From: Natronomonas gomsonensis
GTDB lineage: Archaea > Halobacteriota > Halobacteria > Halobacteriales > Haloarculaceae
Direction: 5' to 3'
Assembly: GCF_024300825.1 (NCBI RefSeq)
Contig: NZ_CP101323.1
Coordinates: 1,550,001-1,614,000 of the forward strand
Length of the DNA: 64,000 nt
Each line of letters begins with the position of its first letter. Position 1 is the stretch's first letter. Of the stretch, positions 47,821 to 56,724 are shown piece after piece. The position numbers were made by a program, and so were the translations under genes. The notes below the pieces were generated by a model. It was not told where the DNA came from. It saw only the letters and a list, made by a program, of their open reading frames with translations, and did no database searches.

Positions 47821-49614
47821 GTGTACGACATCGAGCGCTATCTGAACGTCCGAAGCGCCTTCGGGGCGAGTTTCGCTCCCGACGGCACGCTCGCGTTCCG
47901 GATGGACACCACCGGGACGCCGCAGGTGTGGACCGTCGAGAAGCCGGGTGCGTGGCCGACACAGCGCACCTTCTACGACGAGCGAGTCACCTTCGCCACC
48001 TGGTCACCCGAACGGAACGAACTCGTCTTCGGGAAAGACGAGGGGGGCAACGAACGCCAGCAGTTGTTCCGACTCGACGCCGACGGGACGGTGACGAACC
48101 TCACCGCGACGGACGCGAAACACCGCTGGGGTGGCTGGAGCCACGACGGCGACCGTATCGCCTTCGCCTCGAACCGACGCGATGAATCCGTCTTCGACAT
48201 CTACGTCCAGGGGCGCGAGGAGACCGGCGACGACGCCGAACTGATACGCGAAGGCGACGGCTGGCTGTCGCTCGGCGGGTGGAGTCCCGACGACTCACGG
48301 CTGCTCGTCCACGAAGCCTATTCCAGTTTCGACCACGACGCCTACGTCCTCGACGTGGCGTCGGGGGAGTTAACCCACCTGACGGACCACTCAGACGACG
48401 CCATCCGGTATTCGAGTCTCTCGTGGTCGCCCGACGGAACCGGCGTCTACTGCTGTACTGACCTCGACGCCGACACGCTGTATCTCGCGCGACTCGACGC
48501 CGAGACGGGCGACATCGAGACGGTCGAGGAGGGTGGTGAGTGGAACCTCGACGGCATCGCGTTGGACGACGAGACGGGTCGACTCGCCTACTCGCGGAAC
48601 GTCGACGGCTACACTGAGTTGACCGTCGGCGAACTCACCGGCGAGACGACAATCGAGACGTTCCCTGACCCTGAGATTCCGGCGGGCGTCGCCGGTGGCG
48701 TCGCCTTCGACGACGACGCCGACCGCTTCGCCGTGACGGTCACCGCCGACACCGAGAACACAAACGTCTACGTCGTCGACGCCGAGACGGGCACCGCCGA
48801 ACGGTGGACACACGCTTCGACGGCGGGCATTCCCGAAGAGACGTTCCGGGAAAGCGAGTTGGTGCGCTACGAGACGTTCGACGGCCGCGAGATTCCGGGC
48901 TACCTTTCGCTTCCGGACTCGGCGCCGGAAGAGGGCGCGCCTGTCGTCGTCGACATCCACGGCGGCCCCGAGAGCCAGCGCCGGCCCTCCTTCTCGCCGG
49001 TCAAGCAGTACCTCCTCGCCCACGGCTACGCCGTCTTCGAGCCGAATGTCCGCGGGTCGACCGGCTACGGCCGGGCTTACACCCATCTAGACGACGTCGA
49101 AAAGCGGATGGATTCGGTGGCCGACATCGAGGCGACCGTCGAATGGCTCGCCGACCGCCCCGACATCGACGACGACCGGGTCGTCGCCAAGGGCGGTTCC
49201 TACGGCGGGTTCATGGTGCTCGCGGCGCTCACCGAGTACCCCGAGTTGTGGGCTGCCGGCATCGACACCGTCGGCATCGCCAACTTCGTGACGTTCCTCG
49301 AAAACACCGGGTCGTGGCGCCGCGAGCTACGAGAGGCCGAGTACGGTTCGCTGGCCGACGACCGTGAGTTCCTCGAAGCCATCTCACCTATCAACAACAT
49401 CGAAAGCATCGAGGCGCCGCTTTTCGTCCTCCACGGCGCGAACGACCCCCGCGTCCCGGTGGGTGAGGCCGAACAGATAGTCGAGAAAGCCAGAGCACAG
49501 GGCGTCCCGGTCAGAAAACTAATCTTCGAAGACGAAGGCCACGGCTTCTCGAAGTTGGAAAACCGCATCGAAGCCTACACCGAAATCGTCGATTTCCTCG
49601 ACGAACACGTCTAA
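47821..49614 (+). CDS. S9 prolyl-oligopeptidase-family peptidase
   Basis: The 597-residue product has an N-terminal seven-bladed propeller (WSPERNELVFG, WSHDGDRIAFAS, WSPDGTGVYCC repeats). A C-terminal alpha/beta hydrolase follows with Ser460 in GGSYGGFM, Asp542 in GANDPRVPV and His574 in DEGHGF. No signal peptide is seen, so it is cytosolic. The GTG at 47821 follows the TATA-like GCTATTA at 47791-47797 by 26 nt. Confidence 0.93.
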   Translation: MYDIERYLNVRSAFGASFAPDGTLAFRMDTTGTPQVWTVEKPGAWPTQRTFYDERVTFATWSPERNELVFGKDEGGNERQQLFRLDADGTVTNLTATDAKHRWGGWSHDGDRIAFASNRRDESVFDIYVQGREETGDDAELIREGDGWLSLGGWSPDDSRLLVHEAYSSFDHDAYVLDVASGELTHLTDHSDDAIRYSSLSWSPDGTGVYCCTDLDADTLYLARLDAETGDIETVEEGGEWNLDGIALDDETGRLAYSRNVDGYTELTVGELTGETTIETFPDPEIPAGVAGGVAFDDDADRFAVTVTADTENTNVYVVDAETGTAERWTHASTAGIPEETFRESELVRYETFDGREIPGYLSLPDSAPEEGAPVVVDIHGGPESQRRPSFSPVKQYLLAHGYAVFEPNVRGSTGYGRAYTHLDDVEKRMDSVADIEATVEWLADRPDIDDDRVVAKGGSYGGFMVLAALTEYPELWAAGIDTVGIANFVTFLENTGSWRRELREAEYGSLADDREFLEAISPINNIESIEAPLFVLHGANDPRVPVGEAEQIVEKARAQGVPVRKLIFEDEGHGFSKLENRIEAYTEIVDFLDEHV

Positions 49615-49986
49615 CGGCGGCTCTCGAAGTCGGATTCGTGGGTAAACGGTAGCAGATTTCGGGCACAAGTCTTTTGGTACGTCAACACATACCTAGTGTA
49701 AGAGGTGGTGACCAGTCTACGGGGAAACACACCAGCAATCGACCGGACGAATCGCCATCGAACGACTGCTGTAGTGGTATCACGGCGAGAACTCCCGACC
49801 CAGAGGGCCGACGCACTGCATCGAATCGATTCACAACCCACGTTTGAACCGGGTACAGCGGGTTCCGGACCCCGTCCCAGGCACCGAACCGAAACTGACG
49901 CGAATCGAACGAATCGAGAAACGAACCGAGAAACCGACGGACCGAGCAAAACACACGACCGAATATTTTTTCGAGCGCCGATACCG
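49615..49986. other. 372-bp intergenic region with purine-rich degenerate repeats
   Basis: This lies between the S9 peptidase and the acs 3' end, which is convergent. The part at about 49885-49940 contains degenerate repeats of CGAA(T/C)CGA with GAGAAAC spacers. No credible gene is present; the open frame that covers it has an unlikely Arg/Thr-rich composition. A 3' UTR or small RNA cannot be excluded. Confidence 0.5.
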
Positions 49987-51963
49987 CTACCGTGCGTTTT
50001 CCAGTTTGTCCATCGCTTCGGGGTTCTCGATGGATGACATGTCACCCAAGTCCTCGCCGGTGTAGGTGGCCTGAATCGCCCGGCGGATGATTTTCCCGGA
50101 CTGAGTTTTGGGGAACTCGTCGACGAACAGCACCTCCCGCGGCCGGAACGGTTTGCCGTGTTCCTCGCCGACCTTCGCCCGGAGCTCCTCTTTGAGGTCC
50201 TCGCTTTCCTCGTAGCCCGGCTCGAGGACGACGTAGGTGACGACGGCGGTGCCGGTGGTGTCGTCTGGGACGCCGACGGCGGCGGCCTGATTGACCGCCT
50301 CGTGTTCGATGAGCGCGCCCTCGATTTCGGCGGGTCCGACCTTCCGGCCGGCGACGTTGAGCGCGTCGTCGGCCCGACCGTGCAGGAACCAGAAGCCGTC
50401 CTCGTCCTTCTGAGCCCAGTCGCCGTGGTCCCACATCGGCGGGTCCTGGAAACTCGACCAGTACTCGTGGAGATAGCGGTCGTCGCCCTGCCACAGCGAT
50501 TTCGTCATCGACGGACAGGAATCACGCGCGACGAGATAGCCACGTTCGTGGTCCTCGGCGATGGACTCGCCGGATTCGTCGACGATGTCGATGTCCATCC
50601 CGAGACCCGGGCCACCGAGCGTACAGGGCTTCAGCGAGTTGATGGGCATCGGCATCAGGAAACAACCGAAGATTTCGGTCCCGCCCGAGATGTTGATGAT
50701 GGGTGCCTCGCTGCCGCCGATCTCCTCGTAGAACCACAGCCACGATTCGGGGTCCCACGGTTCGCCGGTCGAACCAAGCAGGCGCAGACTGGAGAGGTCG
50801 TGGCCCTCGACCCACTCGTCGCCCTGCTTGCGGAGCGCCCGAATCGCTGTCGGCGAGATGCCGAACTGGGTGACGTCGTGGCGGTCTATCATCTCCCAGA
50901 AGCGGTCGGGTTGGGGGTGGTCCGGTGCGCCCTCGTACATCACCATCGTCCCGCCGAAGGTGTGGGTGCCGATGAGCGTCCACGGCCCCATCATCCAGCC
51001 GATGTCCGACACCCAGAAGAACCGGTCGGAGGGCTTGAGGTCGAACCCGAAGTACACCTCCTTTGCGGCCTGTAGTTGGGCGCCGGCATGCGTGTGGACG
51101 ATGCCCTTCGGCTTGCCCGTCGTCCCCGAGGAGTACAGCAGCATCGACTCATCTGAGGCGTCGAGTTCCGCCGTCTCGTAGTCGTCGGCCTGCGTGGCGA
51201 CCGACTCGCTCCAGTAGACGTCTCGGCCCTCGGTCATCTCGGGGTCGCTGTCTGGGAAGCGCCGGTAGACGACCACGTCGGTCACGTCGTGGTCGGCTTC
51301 CTCGATGGCTTCGTCGGCGGGCGCTTTCAGCGGTATCTCCGACCCCCGCCGGTAGAAGCCGTCGGCGGTGAACAGCACGTCGGCTTCGGGGTCCTCGATG
51401 CGGGTGGCGGTGGCCTCGACGCCGAAACCCGAGAAGATGGGGACGGCGATGGCGCCGATCTTGAAACAGCCGTACAGGATGGAGATGACCTCCGGCACCA
51501 TCGGCATGTACAGCGCGACGGTGTCGCCTTTCTCGACGCCGACGGATTCGAGGTAGTTCGCTACCTGATTCGACGTTCGGGAGAGTTCGTGGTACGTGAA
51601 GTTCCGGACGTCGCCGTCCTCGCCCTCCCAGATGCAGGCGACCTTGTTCCGGCGCTCGGAATCGGCCGCCGCATAGCGGTCGACGGTGTTGTGGGCGACG
51701 TTCAGTTTCCCGCCAGGGTACCAGTCGGTGAACTGCGGCCCCTCCGAGTCGTCACGGACGCTGTCGTATTCCTCGTACCACTCGATGTCGAGATAATCGG
51801 GCAGTTCGTCCCAGAACCACTCTACCTCACTCGTGGTGCGTTCTATCAGTTCCTCGTAGTCGTCGATGCCGTACTTCTCCATGAACGCGTACACGTTCGT
51901 CGACTCGACGAACGCGTCGTCGGGTTCGTGTACCACCTCGTCGAACTCCTCGAGAGACTCCAT
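49987..51963 (-). CDS. acs: Acetyl-CoA synthetase (AMP-forming)
   Basis: The 658-residue product converts acetate, ATP and CoA to acetyl-CoA. It has the phosphate loop LYSSGTTGKPKGIVHTH, the NISGGTEIFG adenine region, the hinge HGRADDALNVAGRKV and the C-terminal Lys in PKTQSGKIIRRAI (acetylated in bacterial Acs). The N-terminal ACAS segment is full. The 118-bp divergent region to the GNAT is unusually AT-rich near 52000-52030. Confidence 0.94.
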   Translation of the reverse strand: MESLEEFDEVVHEPDDAFVESTNVYAFMEKYGIDDYEELIERTTSEVEWFWDELPDYLDIEWYEEYDSVRDDSEGPQFTDWYPGGKLNVAHNTVDRYAAADSERRNKVACIWEGEDGDVRNFTYHELSRTSNQVANYLESVGVEKGDTVALYMPMVPEVISILYGCFKIGAIAVPIFSGFGVEATATRIEDPEADVLFTADGFYRRGSEIPLKAPADEAIEEADHDVTDVVVYRRFPDSDPEMTEGRDVYWSESVATQADDYETAELDASDESMLLYSSGTTGKPKGIVHTHAGAQLQAAKEVYFGFDLKPSDRFFWVSDIGWMMGPWTLIGTHTFGGTMVMYEGAPDHPQPDRFWEMIDRHDVTQFGISPTAIRALRKQGDEWVEGHDLSSLRLLGSTGEPWDPESWLWFYEEIGGSEAPIINISGGTEIFGCFLMPMPINSLKPCTLGGPGLGMDIDIVDESGESIAEDHERGYLVARDSCPSMTKSLWQGDDRYLHEYWSSFQDPPMWDHGDWAQKDEDGFWFLHGRADDALNVAGRKVGPAEIEGALIEHEAVNQAAAVGVPDDTTGTAVVTYVVLEPGYEESEDLKEELRAKVGEEHGKPFRPREVLFVDEFPKTQSGKIIRRAIQATYTGEDLGDMSSIENPEAMDKLENAR

Positions 51964-52081
51964 ACTGTGATGTGTTCGCACCCGCCGTCAAGTAGTTTTC
52001 TTCCTTGAAAAAACAAAAAATGAATTTCATGTTGTCCAAGGAGGGGGAACGGTTTTGCGTCGGCCGCTCCAACGCAACGCT

Positions 52082-52660
52082 ATGTACGTCCGGGACGCAC
52101 GAAACCGCGATGAGGCCTGGCTGTTAGACCACATCGAGGCGATGGGCCTGGACGAGACGGCCTTCCGGTCGCGGGACTACGTCATCGCCGTCGACGAGGA
52201 GTCGAACACCCGCGCGGGATTCGGCCGGATTCGAGTCCACAGCGGCGACGACGGAGAAGTGTGTGAACTCACCTCCATCGGCGTCCTCGACGGCTGGGAA
52301 CGACAGGGCGTCGGCGCCCATGTCGTCGAGCGCCTCGTCGACAGCGCCGAAGCCGAGGGGTTCGACCACGTCTACTCGCTGACGAGTTCCCACGACTACC
52401 TCACCCAGTTCGGCTTCGAAGGCGTTTCCTCGGACGCGCTTCCGGCGGTGTTACAGGAACGACTCGAATCCAAGCGGGAGTCGCTGGACCCCGAAGCCGT
52501 CCCCATGCGCATCGACACCGAGCGGTTCCGGATGCCCGAGCGCCTCCGCGAGCGGTTCAAGGTCGCAGCCGAGGCCCAACCCGAGCCCGAACCCGAGGAA
52601 TCCGCCGAGGACTTCGGTATCGACCCCGACGAAGCGACCTACAAGTACGATACCAGCTGA
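52082..52660 (+). CDS. GNAT-family N-acetyltransferase
   Basis: The 192-residue product has a GNAT core: VCELTSIGVLDGWERQGVGAHVVERLV, with the acetyl-CoA Q-x-x-G-x-G/A loop in RQGVGAHV. An acidic C-terminal extension with Glu-Pro repeats (PEPEPEE) follows. It diverges from acs. In bacteria a GNAT (Pat) acetylates Acs; here the link is only positional. Its 3' end nearly touches the DUF5305 gene. Confidence 0.87.
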   Translation: MYVRDARNRDEAWLLDHIEAMGLDETAFRSRDYVIAVDEESNTRAGFGRIRVHSGDDGEVCELTSIGVLDGWERQGVGAHVVERLVDSAEAEGFDHVYSLTSSHDYLTQFGFEGVSSDALPAVLQERLESKRESLDPEAVPMRIDTERFRMPERLRERFKVAAEAQPEPEPEESAEDFGIDPDEATYKYDTS

Positions 52661-52661
52661 T

Positions 52662-53741
52662 TCACTCCGCCAGACCGCGGAGGTCGACCTCTCCCGGCGG
52701 TTCGAACTCGTAACACAGCGATTCACCGAGTACGTAGTACCGGTGTTTGCCCACGTCCTCGATGACGCGTGCGTCGGTGTCGATGGCGATATCGACGAGG
52801 TCCTCGAGGTTATCGATGCGGACACGCGGTTTGTCGTCGGCGGCGGTCGACACCGCACCCCGGGAAATCCACTGGTCGAACTCCTTCCGTTCGGCGGCAA
52901 ACGACAGGCTTCGGCGTTCGGTGTCGGTCACCTCGAACGCCCCGCGATGCCGACCGACCGCGACACCGGCGAGTCCAACGAGCGAGAGGACGACGAGCAG
53001 CGGGCCGAGGACGCTCCGAACCGGGCCGTAGCTCTGTTCGACCGTCACCGTCTCCGTTCGCGGATGGGGTTCGGTTTTCCCAGAGGGCCCGCTTACGCTG
53101 TAGGTGTCCGAACCGGGGGCGAGCGTGAGCGTGTAGGTGGCTTCGTCCGTAGCCTCGCCCCCCGCCGCGGTGCCGGTGGCCTCGACAGCCGAGACGACGC
53201 TGACCGAAGTCTCACCGGGCGAGGCGCCGAGGTCCTCACGGACGCCCTCGATGTCCGCGAGCACCTCTGTCACGTTGACGGTGAACGATGTCGTCGCCAG
53301 TTCTCCGGGCGCGACCGTCTCGGAGGTCGTTCCGAGCGGTTCCTCGATGCGCCAGAGTTCTTCGGTATTGCCGTCGTCGCCCTCCGACACCGACCGGATG
53401 ACGAGCGTCGTCGTCGTTTCGACCGTCAACTCCCCGTTGGGAGCCTCGAACCCGTATCTGAACTGCCCGTCGAGTTCCGGGCCGAGTTGCGTGTAGTACA
53501 GCGAGCGGTCCTCCAGCGTCTCGCCGACATCGAACACCCTGTTTTCGGTCTGAATCGTCGAGGAGTGAGTGTACCCGCCGACGGAGCGCCACTCGCTTAC
53601 GGTCCGCTGTTCGGTCTCCGTACCCGGTTCGATTTGCGTCGTGTAGGTCAGCGCTCCGCCGACGAGCAGCGCGACGACGAGTGCCGCCGCGATAACCACC
53701 GCGTAGTCGGCGACCACCACCTTCGCCCGTTTCCCCCACAT
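52662..53741 (-). CDS. DUF5305-like exported/membrane protein
   Basis: The 359-residue product has an N-terminal membrane helix (about 11-31) and a large extracellular beta-rich domain. A second helix (about 228-247) and a cytosolic tail of about 105 residues follow. This layout and the ETVTVEQSYGPVRSVLGPLL segment match the archaeal DUF5305 family, which I recall next to signal-peptidase and camelysin-like genes. It lies downstream of the signal peptidase, 60 bp apart, and has its own TATA element (AATAAAAG, reverse strand, 53767-53774). Confidence 0.85.
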   Translation of the reverse strand: MWGKRAKVVVADYAVVIAAALVVALLVGGALTYTTQIEPGTETEQRTVSEWRSVGGYTHSSTIQTENRVFDVGETLEDRSLYYTQLGPELDGQFRYGFEAPNGELTVETTTTLVIRSVSEGDDGNTEELWRIEEPLGTTSETVAPGELATTSFTVNVTEVLADIEGVREDLGASPGETSVSVVSAVEATGTAAGGEATDEATYTLTLAPGSDTYSVSGPSGKTEPHPRTETVTVEQSYGPVRSVLGPLLVVLSLVGLAGVAVGRHRGAFEVTDTERRSLSFAAERKEFDQWISRGAVSTAADDKPRVRIDNLEDLVDIAIDTDARVIEDVGKHRYYVLGESLCYEFEPPGEVDLRGLAE

Positions 53742-53801
53742 TTCGTCCCGGCAAACGCAAGGCCACAATAAAAGGGTTATCACGGCACCATTCGCTGGGC
53801 T

Positions 53802-54932
53802 TCAGAGCCACGACTCCCGTGAACGCGAGCGCGTCCGCACCGGCGAGGCCCCGACCACGAGCAACCCGACGAGGAGGAACGACCCACCCATCAGCAGGCT
53901 CGTGACGAGCGTCGGCAACCACGGATGGACCGCGTACAGCCCCGCGACGACGCCGAAGGGCAACACGGCGAAGTAGCGGTGTTCGGCGACGTACTGCGGG
54001 TAGTAACCGGTCTCCGGCGGCGCCTGTAAGGTGACCGTGACGTTTCGCGATTCACCGCGGTCCATCCGCACCGACGTCGGCTCCACGTCAACGTTGCTGC
54101 TCGCAGGCGAATAGAAGGCGTACACCGGCAGTTGGCCGCCGTTGAGCGCCGGATACGTCAGATTCGAAGTCTCGTCCGTCGGCACCGTCGTCGGGTTCTC
54201 CGAGTCGAACGACGCGCTCACCATGCCGTACTCCTGGGTGTTCGACATCGCGGCCATCGTGCCGCCGCTGACCAACGCGACGAACAGCGCCATCGCGAGC
54301 ACGAGGCGACGGGGGTCATAGATGCCCTTCCGGCGTCGGGTTCGGTTGACGACGCGCTGTCGCCGCTCGTCGTCGAAGAGGAACCCGAAGAGAAGCACTG
54401 CCAACCCACCGCCGGCGATGAGGAGCGCCAGCCCCTGCGTGCCGAGGAACGCCCGCGTGCCGAACGTCTGTGCCAGCGTTCGCTGGACGGAGTCGAGCAT
54501 CCCGCGGGCGGCCTCGGTCAGCAGTCCCAACCCTGGAATCGCGACCACCTCGCCGTTTACTTGCCAGACCTTCGCGACGACCTGTGCGTCGGTGACCGGC
54601 GGCTCTTGGCCGTCCTGATCGGTGAAGGGGTTTGCATCACCGCGGGTGATATACCCCGATTCGGTCTCCCCGACGACGCGGTGGGTCGTCAGTCCGCCGC
54701 CCTGGAGGTTCTGGGCGTTGAAGACGATGACATCGCCCTCCTCGATGTCGCCGGCGACGGGCGAGGGAATCGCGACGAAGCCGTCACCGGGTTCCAGCGT
54801 CGGCTCCATGCTCCCGGTTTCGACGAACCCCAACAGCACGGGCTGGCCGAGTGCGGCCCCCGCGATGAGCGCGACGAGCACCAACACCAACAGCAGTTCC
54901 ACCCCCCGGGTGGCGTAGCCTCGAAGCGACAC
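53802..54932 (-). CDS. Ser-His (ER/SipW-type) signal peptidase with C-terminal extension
   Basis: The 376-residue product starts at GTG. A first helix (about 10-32) leads to the S26 catalytic domain: Ser41 in TGSMEPTLEPGD, His84 in GLTTHRVVG (His instead of bacterial Lys) and Asp99 in GYITRGDAN. This is the Sec11/SipW type. After residue 140 there is an extra module: a helix, an Arg-rich cytosolic loop, another helix near 210-230, an extracellular beta segment and two terminal helices. Its own TATA-like CTTTTCC lies about 28 nt upstream. The neighbouring substrates make it a candidate dedicated peptidase. Confidence 0.9.
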   Translation of the reverse strand: MSLRGYATRGVELLLVLVLVALIAGAALGQPVLLGFVETGSMEPTLEPGDGFVAIPSPVAGDIEEGDVIVFNAQNLQGGGLTTHRVVGETESGYITRGDANPFTDQDGQEPPVTDAQVVAKVWQVNGEVVAIPGLGLLTEAARGMLDSVQRTLAQTFGTRAFLGTQGLALLIAGGGLAVLLFGFLFDDERRQRVVNRTRRRKGIYDPRRLVLAMALFVALVSGGTMAAMSNTQEYGMVSASFDSENPTTVPTDETSNLTYPALNGGQLPVYAFYSPASSNVDVEPTSVRMDRGESRNVTVTLQAPPETGYYPQYVAEHRYFAVLPFGVVAGLYAVHPWLPTLVTSLLMGGSFLLVGLLVVGASPVRTRSRSRESWL

Positions 54933-55030
54933 GTACTGTTTCTCTCGGCGGCGATTGGGAAAAGCGTTTCACCGGAACGCGAGTTCTAAAGAATAGGCCG
55001 TTTTGTAATCTGTGCCGTTCAGTACCCCGA

Positions 55031-55846
55031 CTAGTCCGTGTATGACGCAGCCTTGTTGGCGTTGATGACGAGATTGCCACTCAGATCTTGGACACCGCTT
55101 GTGTCGGCGTCCGTCGTGTCAACCTGCAGGGAAACGTACACTGCTTCGCCCGAAGGGATCGATTCATCCGGATCGTTCGCCCGGTGGAAACTGAGTGCTT
55201 GGTGTGTCTGGGTCTGTTGGTCGCTCAGGTCGTCGAGGTCAAGCGCCGATGTTCGAACCGCAGTTGCGCCGTCCAGTTCGCTGTCATCCTCGTCCGATCC
55301 GGACCCACTGATGTCCGATGCCGCGCCCTGCAGGTAAATCGTTGCCCCGGGGGATGCCGGCGCTTGATTACCCAGCTGGTACCCAATCTGCAGGTCGATC
55401 GTCATGTCGCTGTTATTGAGCACGATGAACGCCGATTGGTCCTTCTCATCGTCGTACGGCCGCCCTTCCCCTGCAGCCGAGGTGGGATTGGTGTCGTCGT
55501 CGTAAATGCTCTCGAAGTCAATTCCATCCCCACGTGGGTCGTCATCGTCCATCGCACCGACCTGGTACTTCGCCATGTCGTTGACGCCAGTCCTACCCTT
55601 AACACCGTGTGGATTACTCGACTGGAAGTCGATTTCGAGTTCACCGTTTCCATCGGTGCCGACAACCTCACCAGCACCGAGAGCTCCGCCGACCTGCAGC
55701 CCGACGAGCCCATTGCTGTCGCTGACGACCTCCAAGTTCGCGTTCCTGCTGGCCGTGAAGGAGGTAAACGCACCGGTTCCTGTTGCAGCCGCCCCGCCGG
55801 CGGCGAGCGCTCCGAGTCCGATCAACATCTTGCGTCGGTTCACCAT
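55031..55846 (-). CDS. SipW-type exported protein (camelysin/TasA/DUF1102-like) 1
   Basis: The 271-residue product has an N-terminal signal MVNRRKMLIGLGALAAGG ending in ATGTGAFTSFTASRNANLEV, the pattern of SipW-dependent substrates and DUF1102. The mature part is beta-rich and acidic, with an insertion near 150-185, and it ends in VINANKAASYTD. An SD-like AAGGTGA precedes the ATG by 8 nt. It is transcribed towards the signal peptidase gene. Function by analogy: secreted fibre or matrix protein (inference). Confidence 0.87.
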   Translation of the reverse strand: MVNRRKMLIGLGALAAGGAAATGTGAFTSFTASRNANLEVVSDSNGLVGLQVGGALGAGEVVGTDGNGELEIDFQSSNPHGVKGRTGVNDMAKYQVGAMDDDDPRGDGIDFESIYDDDTNPTSAAGEGRPYDDEKDQSAFIVLNNSDMTIDLQIGYQLGNQAPASPGATIYLQGAASDISGSGSDEDDSELDGATAVRTSALDLDDLSDQQTQTHQALSFHRANDPDESIPSGEAVYVSLQVDTTDADTSGVQDLSGNLVINANKAASYTD

Positions 55847-55854
55847 AGTTGGTC

Positions 55855-55909
55855 TCACCTTGGTTGTCACGCCCCCCACATGAGGTGCGCTTACACGGCC
55901 CAAGGAGAC
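55855..55909 (-). promoter_or_regulatory. Conserved 5' leader of the 55846 gene
   Basis: Three blocks match the leader of the 62511 gene in the same order. They are an SD block AACCAAGGTGA (55855-55865), ATGTGGGGGGCGTG (55868-55881) and a block around GTGTAAGCGC (55887-55909, sense reverse strand). A leader of this size is unusual where most genes are leaderless. Confidence 0.7.
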
Positions 55910-55932
55910 GTAGGGGCATTGTATTGAGTCGT

Positions 55933-55947
55933 CTGAACGCCGTTCAG
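55933..55947. promoter_or_regulatory. 15-bp perfect palindrome, possible operator
   Basis: CTGAAC-GCC-GTTCAG has 6-bp arms and lies in the divergent region between the exported-protein gene (start 55846) and the winged-helix gene (start 56127). A partial half-site (GTTCTGAAG) follows at about 55952-55960. It is next to the AT-rich promoter stretch of the leftward gene. It is a good candidate for the product of one of the adjacent regulators. Confidence 0.55.
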
Positions 55948-56126
55948 AGTCGTTCTGAAGGTTACAAACGAGATGTTACTCCGGTTCGAGTGTGAGACCG
56001 TTGACCGAACAGTTAGCCACTCGTCCGACGGTGATTTTCGCCGGCACAACGGTCGATTACCGAAACACAGGGACCTCAATACTTTATTCCGTGGTATTGT
56101 CTCACGTGGTGGGCAATAGGGGATCT

Positions 56127-56723
56127 ATGTCAGCCACAACATCACGGGGGCACGGGGACGACTCGGGCGGCCCCACTGTCGAGTCAGGGGAACCGACACG
56201 CGACGAGATCTACGAAATTCTGTCGAACCCGCGGCGCAGATACGCGGTTCACTACCTCCAGTTTCACGAGGAACCCGTCGAACTGGGGACGCTCGCCGAA
56301 CAGCTCGCCGCTTGGGAGTGTGACACTACAGTTCGGAACGTAACGTCCACCCAGCGAAAGCGGACCTACACCGCGCTCCAACAGGAGCATCTGCCGAAGA
56401 TGGACCGGGTGGGAATCGTGGAGTTCCAACGGCGAGACGGCGTGGTCAAACCCGCGGAGCCGCTTTCGGATATCGAAATATACACCGAAGTCGTCTCGGG
56501 GTGGAACTTTCCGTGGAGCGACTACTATCTCGGTCTCTCCGCTGTCGCCGCCGCGTTGCTGTCGGCGGCGGCGCTAGATATCGTCCCGTTCGGACTGTTT
56601 CCCGACATCGGCTGGGCAGTGTTCTGCGTCACCGCCTTCGCCGTCTCGGCGCTCGCACACGCCTATATCACTCGGCGCATGAAACTCGGCAAATCACCGA
56701 ATCCACCGGAATTGAGAAGCTAA
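56127..56723 (+). CDS. DUF7344-like winged-helix membrane regulator 1
   Basis: The 198-residue product has a winged-helix domain (DEIYEILSNPRRRYAVHYLQ, then QRKRTYTALQQEHLPKMDRVG). Two C-terminal membrane helices follow (about 130-150 and 155-178). Two closely related paralogues lie at 58017 and 63146. The stop is one base from the ATG of the exported-protein gene 56725, so the pair is an operon. Upstream in-frame GTGs at 56106/56109 could be a leaderless start; the G-rich segment before the ATG also resembles an SD. Confidence 0.85.
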   Translation: MSATTSRGHGDDSGGPTVESGEPTRDEIYEILSNPRRRYAVHYLQFHEEPVELGTLAEQLAAWECDTTVRNVTSTQRKRTYTALQQEHLPKMDRVGIVEFQRRDGVVKPAEPLSDIEIYTEVVSGWNFPWSDYYLGLSAVAAALLSAAALDIVPFGLFPDIGWAVFCVTAFAVSALAHAYITRRMKLGKSPNPPELRS

Positions 56724-56724
56724 C

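Noticed and set aside
49705-50037. A 110-codon gene in the gap before acs
   Set aside because: Arg/Thr/Pro-rich product without a domain, overlapping the acs 3' end.
52743-53771. A 342-codon frame antisense to the DUF5305-like gene
   Set aside because: Arg/Gly/Glu-rich shadow. The opposite frame has signal helix, beta domain and TATA element.
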